Assembly: GCA_026122915.1 (NCBI GenBank)
Contig: JAGIXO010000066.1
Location: 1 to 9,266 of the forward strand
From: Candidatus Electronema nielsenii
GTDB lineage: Bacteria > Desulfobacterota > Desulfobulbia > Desulfobulbales > Desulfobulbaceae
DNA: 9,266 nucleotides
Direction of reading: 5' to 3'
Positions within the stretch are counted from its first letter, which is position 1; every line of letters starts with the position of its first letter. A program made the translations under genes and the position numbers. Below the pieces are notes generated by a model. The model was not told the DNA's origin. It searched no databases and was given only the letters and a program-made list of their open reading frames with translations. Below are positions 6,195-9,266 of this stretch, in pieces.

Positions 6195-6780
6195 TTGCGC
6201 CGAGCGGCAATGGGATGCCTTTTGCTACAATTTGGAGCAACCGTCTAAAATTACCGGGAGCTTTTGCACCGTAAACTAAGGGCGGACGGATGATGGCAAC
6301 TTCCATGCCTGTGGCTTGAGCAATTTGCCGCAGACCAATTTCGGATTCATGTTTCGATATTGCGTATGGTTCAACAGGATTTGGAATATCTTCAGCAGAA
6401 AATAGAGCCGCTGTCGTTTGATTGCCGTTGACACCTATGGAGCTGATGAAAATAAAACGTCGTATTCCTGAAGCAGCGGCTTGGCGGGCAAGATTGAGAG
6501 TACCCTTTGTATTCACAATGCGAAATTCTGTAAGCGGATCAGCAACGGTGTCACGCATAAGATGGACACGGGCGGCTAAATGAATGACAATATCCACATT
6601 GGGAAGGGCGTGTGTCCAATCGGTGTCAGGAAGTATATCGCCGATAGCTATCTGCCGGATAGCTGTTGGCAAGGTGTTGCCAAGACGACGGACAGCAGCA
6701 GTGACAGCACAGCCTTGCAGGTCAAGATGATCAGCAAGAGCGTTGCCAATGAAGCCTGTTGCACCTGTAATTAAAATTAT
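6175..6780 (-). pseudogene. Truncated NAD-dependent epimerase/dehydratase (SDR) of the glycan locus
   Basis: This is the N-terminal two thirds of an extended SDR nucleotide-sugar epimerase. The reading frame begins before the first standard start codon. From 6780 it reads IILITGATGFIGNAL, with the NAD-binding GATGFIG at residues 6-12. HLAARVH, FISSIG and the catalytic YAISK (Y139, K143) follow, then RPPLVYG and KGIPLPLGAI. Family members continue for another 110-120 residues; here the frame leaves similarity after GAI and stops within six codons. The codon where a start is expected is ATA (6778-6780), next to ATT, with TAA upstream in frame. The natural ATG seems to be lost; initiation at the TTG at 6672 would remove the NAD site. 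The gene overlaps the end of the GT4 gene, as in a normal operon. I regard it as non-functional, although the active-site residues remain. Confidence 0.8.
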
Positions 6781-7895
6781 AGCTGCTTATTGAACATAAT
6801 TGACAGTAATTGCTCGTTAATCTTCCGCACGTCAAACCGCTCCTCCGCTATCCTGCGGCTTGCCTGCCCCATTAATTGCCATTGATCACGATGTTCAATA
6901 AACCAAATCATGCGTTCCGCCAAAGCATTGACATCACGTACCGGCACGAGAAAGCCATTTTCTCCTTGAATCACTGTTTCCCTGCATCCAGAAGCATCCG
7001 TTGTTAAAATCGGTCGCCCTATAGACATCGCTTCAAGCACAGAGCGCGGCATTCCCTCATGATAAGAAGGCAGGACGTAAACATGACAGGCGGCGATAAA
7101 AGGCCGCACGTCGCTGGTTTCGCCTAAATATTCTACAGTGCCTCGATCCTGCCACCGCTGCACCTCATCCGGTTGAATGCCGTCAGGCGACGGGTCAGCA
7201 GACCCCAGAAGACGGAATGCCGCATCAGGGTAACGCTGTTTCACAATATACGCTGCTTGTGCATATTCGCGCAACCCTTTTTCTCCCAGTAGTCGGGCAA
7301 TACAAAGAAAGACAGGTACTCCTTCAGGGAGCGTAGTTGGTGCATACCAATCTATATCAAGTCCGATTCCATCGATTACTTCGGCTTTTACTGATGGAAT
7401 AATCTTATTTATCAAAAAAAACTTCCTGTTATCTGGGTTGAGAAAGATCACTTTGTCTGCTTTCCGCAAGGAAATGCGGTACAGCATTGCAGCCAACATG
7501 CCTGTCAATTTTCTGCTCAACGCGCCATCTTGAAACGCATAGCCAAGCCCTTCAATTAAAACGTAAAATCTTGGCACATCCATCATGTATGCCGCTATTC
7601 CTCCCCAAATGATAGGCTTTATCGTGTAAGCCAGCACAATATCAGGTTTTATTTCATGGAATAATTTCTGCAGAGCCAACAAAGTTTGAATATCGCGGAG
7701 GGGATTCAAACCATTACGCTGCACAGGATATGAATAAAAATAACACAGGGCTTCGATTTGCTGAAGCTGCTCTGCGCTGGCAGGTGCAGCTATAGCTGTG
7801 ACTTTGTGCCCAAATGACACAATCTCTTGGATAAGATCGCTACGGAAGTTGATCAATGCTTTTGGATCTGATCCCAATATTGCCACATGCGCCAT
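6777..7895 (-). CDS. Glycosyltransferase family 4 (PglA/CapM-like)
   Basis: This is a 372-residue retaining GT-B glycosyltransferase, expected on the cytoplasmic membrane face, that adds a sugar to a lipid-linked acceptor. The N-terminal Rossmann half starts MAHVAILGSDPKALINFRSD and includes HEIKPDIVLAYTIKP (80-94). The C-terminal half has the donor phosphate contacts R201 and K206 in ARLLGEKG and the EX7E pair E280/E288 in SYHEGMPRSVLEAMS. It then runs TTDASGCRETVIQGENGFLV, close to PglA-type GalNAc transferases and CapM-like enzymes. Donor and linkage cannot be read from sequence. Its ATG directly follows the TAA of the polymerase gene, and AAGGTGA lies four bases upstream, so this is an operon start. 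Its 3' end overlaps the epimerase relic. It appears intact, with intermediate GC unlike the AT-rich gene before it. Confidence 0.92.
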   Translation of the reverse strand: MAHVAILGSDPKALINFRSDLIQEIVSFGHKVTAIAAPASAEQLQQIEALCYFYSYPVQRNGLNPLRDIQTLLALQKLFHEIKPDIVLAYTIKPIIWGGIAAYMMDVPRFYVLIEGLGYAFQDGALSRKLTGMLAAMLYRISLRKADKVIFLNPDNRKFFLINKIIPSVKAEVIDGIGLDIDWYAPTTLPEGVPVFLCIARLLGEKGLREYAQAAYIVKQRYPDAAFRLLGSADPSPDGIQPDEVQRWQDRGTVEYLGETSDVRPFIAACHVYVLPSYHEGMPRSVLEAMSIGRPILTTDASGCRETVIQGENGFLVPVRDVNALAERMIWFIEHRDQWQLMGQASRRIAEERFDVRKINEQLLSIMFNKQL

Positions 7896-8972
7896 TTATT
7901 CACCTTTTACCTGTAATTTTATTTCCAAATAAATAACTCCAGCTATCACATAAACAGATATATAATTATAAATTCTTAGCCTTACTGCAGTTCCAAGATT
8001 GTCATTTCCCATAATCCATATGGAACCATAAATAACAGAGAAAAATAGAAGATACTTTGCAAAAGGTGTCATGTATTTTCTATTTTTAAAAATATAAAAG
8101 AACAATACAATGAACAATAAAGACTCGAGTATGAATGCTGCAACTGCTTTCCAGCTATTAATAAATAAACCGAAAAGCTGCATTGCTATTGAATATATAT
8201 AAAGAAAGATAAATTGTGCAGATCCTTTGTTCATCAATCCAATACCAAGTGAAGATCCTCCCTCTTCAAATCCCTCCTCTCCACGATATTGCAAAATTGG
8301 ATCTAAGTATCCATATATTTTTAATAACATAATAAATATTATATATATAATAAATAAATACAAAATTTTTTTTGTATTTAGATTGTATTTAAATACAAAA
8401 AATCCAAGGACTAATGAAATGCCGAGATAAGGTCTAAATAAAAATAATATGTATGCAATTGATATCATTATTGCAAGTAAATATTTTTTTCCTGTTTTAG
8501 TATATACCTTGAATGCATACAGAAAGATCGCAAAAATAAAAATCATCTTTACATCACGATATATATCAAATGTCAAGGTGAATATTGTTGGATAAAAAAT
8601 CATTGCAATAGCTACAAGCCAATATATTTTTCGCTGCTCTTTGCAGATGGAATTATACCGTTCATCTTTTATTAATTTTGCAATAAAAAAGGGGATAAAT
8701 ATAACTGCAAGTATAAACAAATAAATAGAAACATAATCTCTATTATATAGTCCGTATTGATTTAAAAAACGTAAAATAACTGGCCAGATGTTAACAGCGT
8801 GATCTACAAGTCCAATCGCATACGCATGATAATATTCCGAATCATTTCCAGCTTCTGCACCACCAATATAAAGAATTTCATAATAAAATTTAATCGCAAA
8901 ATATGCTGGTATTTTTATTGCAAGAATTAAGAAGAAAAAAAATTTCAACGACTGCAATGAGGGTAATTTCAT
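7896..8972 (-). CDS. Multi-pass membrane protein, Wzy/EpsG-like polysaccharide polymerase candidate
   Basis: This is a 358-residue, very hydrophobic protein with about 9-11 membrane segments. A loop rich in Glu, Gly and Ser (about 221-250) lies between two of them. Visible landmarks are FDIYRDVK (135-142), FRPYLG (179-184) and GNDNLGTAVRLR (322-333). The latter resembles the NxGTAxRxR motif of O-antigen/EPS polymerase-like proteins near their last helices. Function is therefore inferred: linking glycan repeat units at the outer face of the inner membrane. Wzy proteins diverge too much for certainty. The gene is very AT-rich, with runs of Ile, Phe and Lys codons. The ATG at 8972 has AAGG only one base upstream, a poor ribosome site, and an IS1-type end lies 14 bp before it. 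The original leader, or even N-terminus, may have been replaced. It abuts the GT4 gene. Confidence 0.7.
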   Translation of the reverse strand: MKLPSLQSLKFFFFLILAIKIPAYFAIKFYYEILYIGGAEAGNDSEYYHAYAIGLVDHAVNIWPVILRFLNQYGLYNRDYVSIYLFILAVIFIPFFIAKLIKDERYNSICKEQRKIYWLVAIAMIFYPTIFTLTFDIYRDVKMIFIFAIFLYAFKVYTKTGKKYLLAIMISIAYILFLFRPYLGISLVLGFFVFKYNLNTKKILYLFIIYIIFIMLLKIYGYLDPILQYRGEEGFEEGGSSLGIGLMNKGSAQFIFLYIYSIAMQLFGLFINSWKAVAAFILESLLFIVLFFYIFKNRKYMTPFAKYLLFFSVIYGSIWIMGNDNLGTAVRLRIYNYISVYVIAGVIYLEIKLQVKGE

Positions 8973-8986
8973 ACCTTAAAAATCCG

Positions 8987-9003
8987 GGTGGTGGTTAACT
9001 TGC
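8987..9003 (+). repeat. Putative terminal inverted repeat of the IS1-family relic
   Basis: GGTGGTGGTTAACTTGC resembles IS1-family ends, which begin GGT and contain CAACTT a few bases in. It faces inward toward the transposase fragment and marks the outer edge of the element, 14 bp before the polymerase start codon. Its partner end is not in the window. Confidence 0.5.
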
Positions 9004-9266
9004 AAGTGATGACTTCCGCCGAAGATTATATCGGACGATGATGGCGATCCATAACCAGCGTTTGGCCGCCTTTTTCAAGACAAATGACCACATCTCATCC
9101 AGCTCCAAGACATCACCCTCCTGAACTGGAAGCAATGTCTCTTCTACGGTTGGATTTACCGCATCTTTTTTTAAAGCCAGCCTGAAAGAGCCTGTCGGCT
9201 GACATTAAATATGCGGGATATCCCTCTCATGCTGGGGCGTTCGTGATAGGCAGCTATAATTTCTTC
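8995..9266 (-). pseudogene. IS1-family transposase, frame-broken and truncated
   Basis: From the right edge, frame A reads EEIIAAYHERPSMRGISR and IFNVSRQALSGWL, a helix-turn-helix DNA-binding segment, then stops at TAA (9171-9173). The -1 frame takes over at a run of seven A (9166-9172, minus strand): KKDAVNPTVEETLLPVQEGD, then VLELDEMWSFVLKKAAKRWLWIAI. This holds the first catalytic Asp in LELDE and the WSF/WLWIA landmarks of IS1-family transposases. After WIAI the similarity ends, and an unrelated tail runs to a stop at 8995-8997 inside the element's end. The second Asp and Glu of the DDE triad are missing. IS1 members are known for programmed -1 frameshifting on A-runs, so the frame change may be original, but here the frame-A stop lies at the front of the run and the deletion is fatal anyway. 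Confidence 0.8.

Larger units (their letters stand above)
8987..9266 (-). mobile_element. Decayed IS1-family insertion sequence, one end and partial transposase
   Basis: The element enters from the right edge of the window and ends at 8987. It carries transposase fragments on the minus strand and a terminal sequence that resembles IS1-family ends. The middle of the element, including the C-terminal catalytic half, has been lost, so it cannot move by itself. The other end and its target duplication, if any, lie outside the window. Confidence 0.75.

Overview
The window looks like a Gram-negative chromosome segment, most plausibly from a sulfate-reducer-like Desulfobacterota (Desulfobulbales-type) bacterium. 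This is inferred from the gene families present (Rieske plus compact cytochrome b without a c1 partner, an exosortase-type sugar transferase, an IS1-family relic). No marker gene fixes the taxonomy, so the assignment is tentative.

Region 1 (1-1836, + strand) is a tightly packed housekeeping run of moderate GC: the 3' part of pssA (its start lies before the window), rsmD, and coaD, which overlaps rsmD by ATGA. It ends in a 171-bp gap holding 23-bp tandem repeats that also form a 14-bp inverted repeat, probably a terminator or operator. Region 2 (2008-3329, + strand) is a two-gene respiratory module: a Rieske iron-sulfur protein and a 279-residue cytochrome b that looks like a compact fusion of b6 and subunit IV. 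No cytochrome c gene accompanies them.

Region 3 (3339-8972, - strand) is a surface-polysaccharide locus read toward the respiratory genes. In transcription order it holds a Wzy/EpsG-like membrane polymerase candidate, a GT4 glycosyltransferase, a broken NAD-dependent sugar epimerase, a short relic of a WbpM-like membrane dehydratase, about 200 bp of unassigned sequence, an exosortase-associated (EpsB/TIGR03013-like) polyprenyl-phosphate sugar transferase, and a PF14907-type nucleotidyltransferase coupled to it by an ATGA overlap. Composition is strongly mosaic: the polymerase and sugar-transferase genes are very AT-rich, while the GT4, epimerase and nucleotidyltransferase genes resemble the housekeeping part. 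Region 4 (8987-9266) is the end of a decayed IS1-family element whose terminal sequence lies only 14 bp before the polymerase start codon.

The intact glycan genes could together build a lipid-linked glycan: the sugar transferase loads the first sugar phosphate on the lipid, GT4 extends it, and the polymerase links repeat units. The main point of interest is the fossil deletion between the epimerase and the sugar transferase. It fused the middle of the epimerase to the first transmembrane helix of a WbpM-like gene, and at least one gene that usually lies between such genes was probably lost. I saw no clearly novel defence or mobile system.
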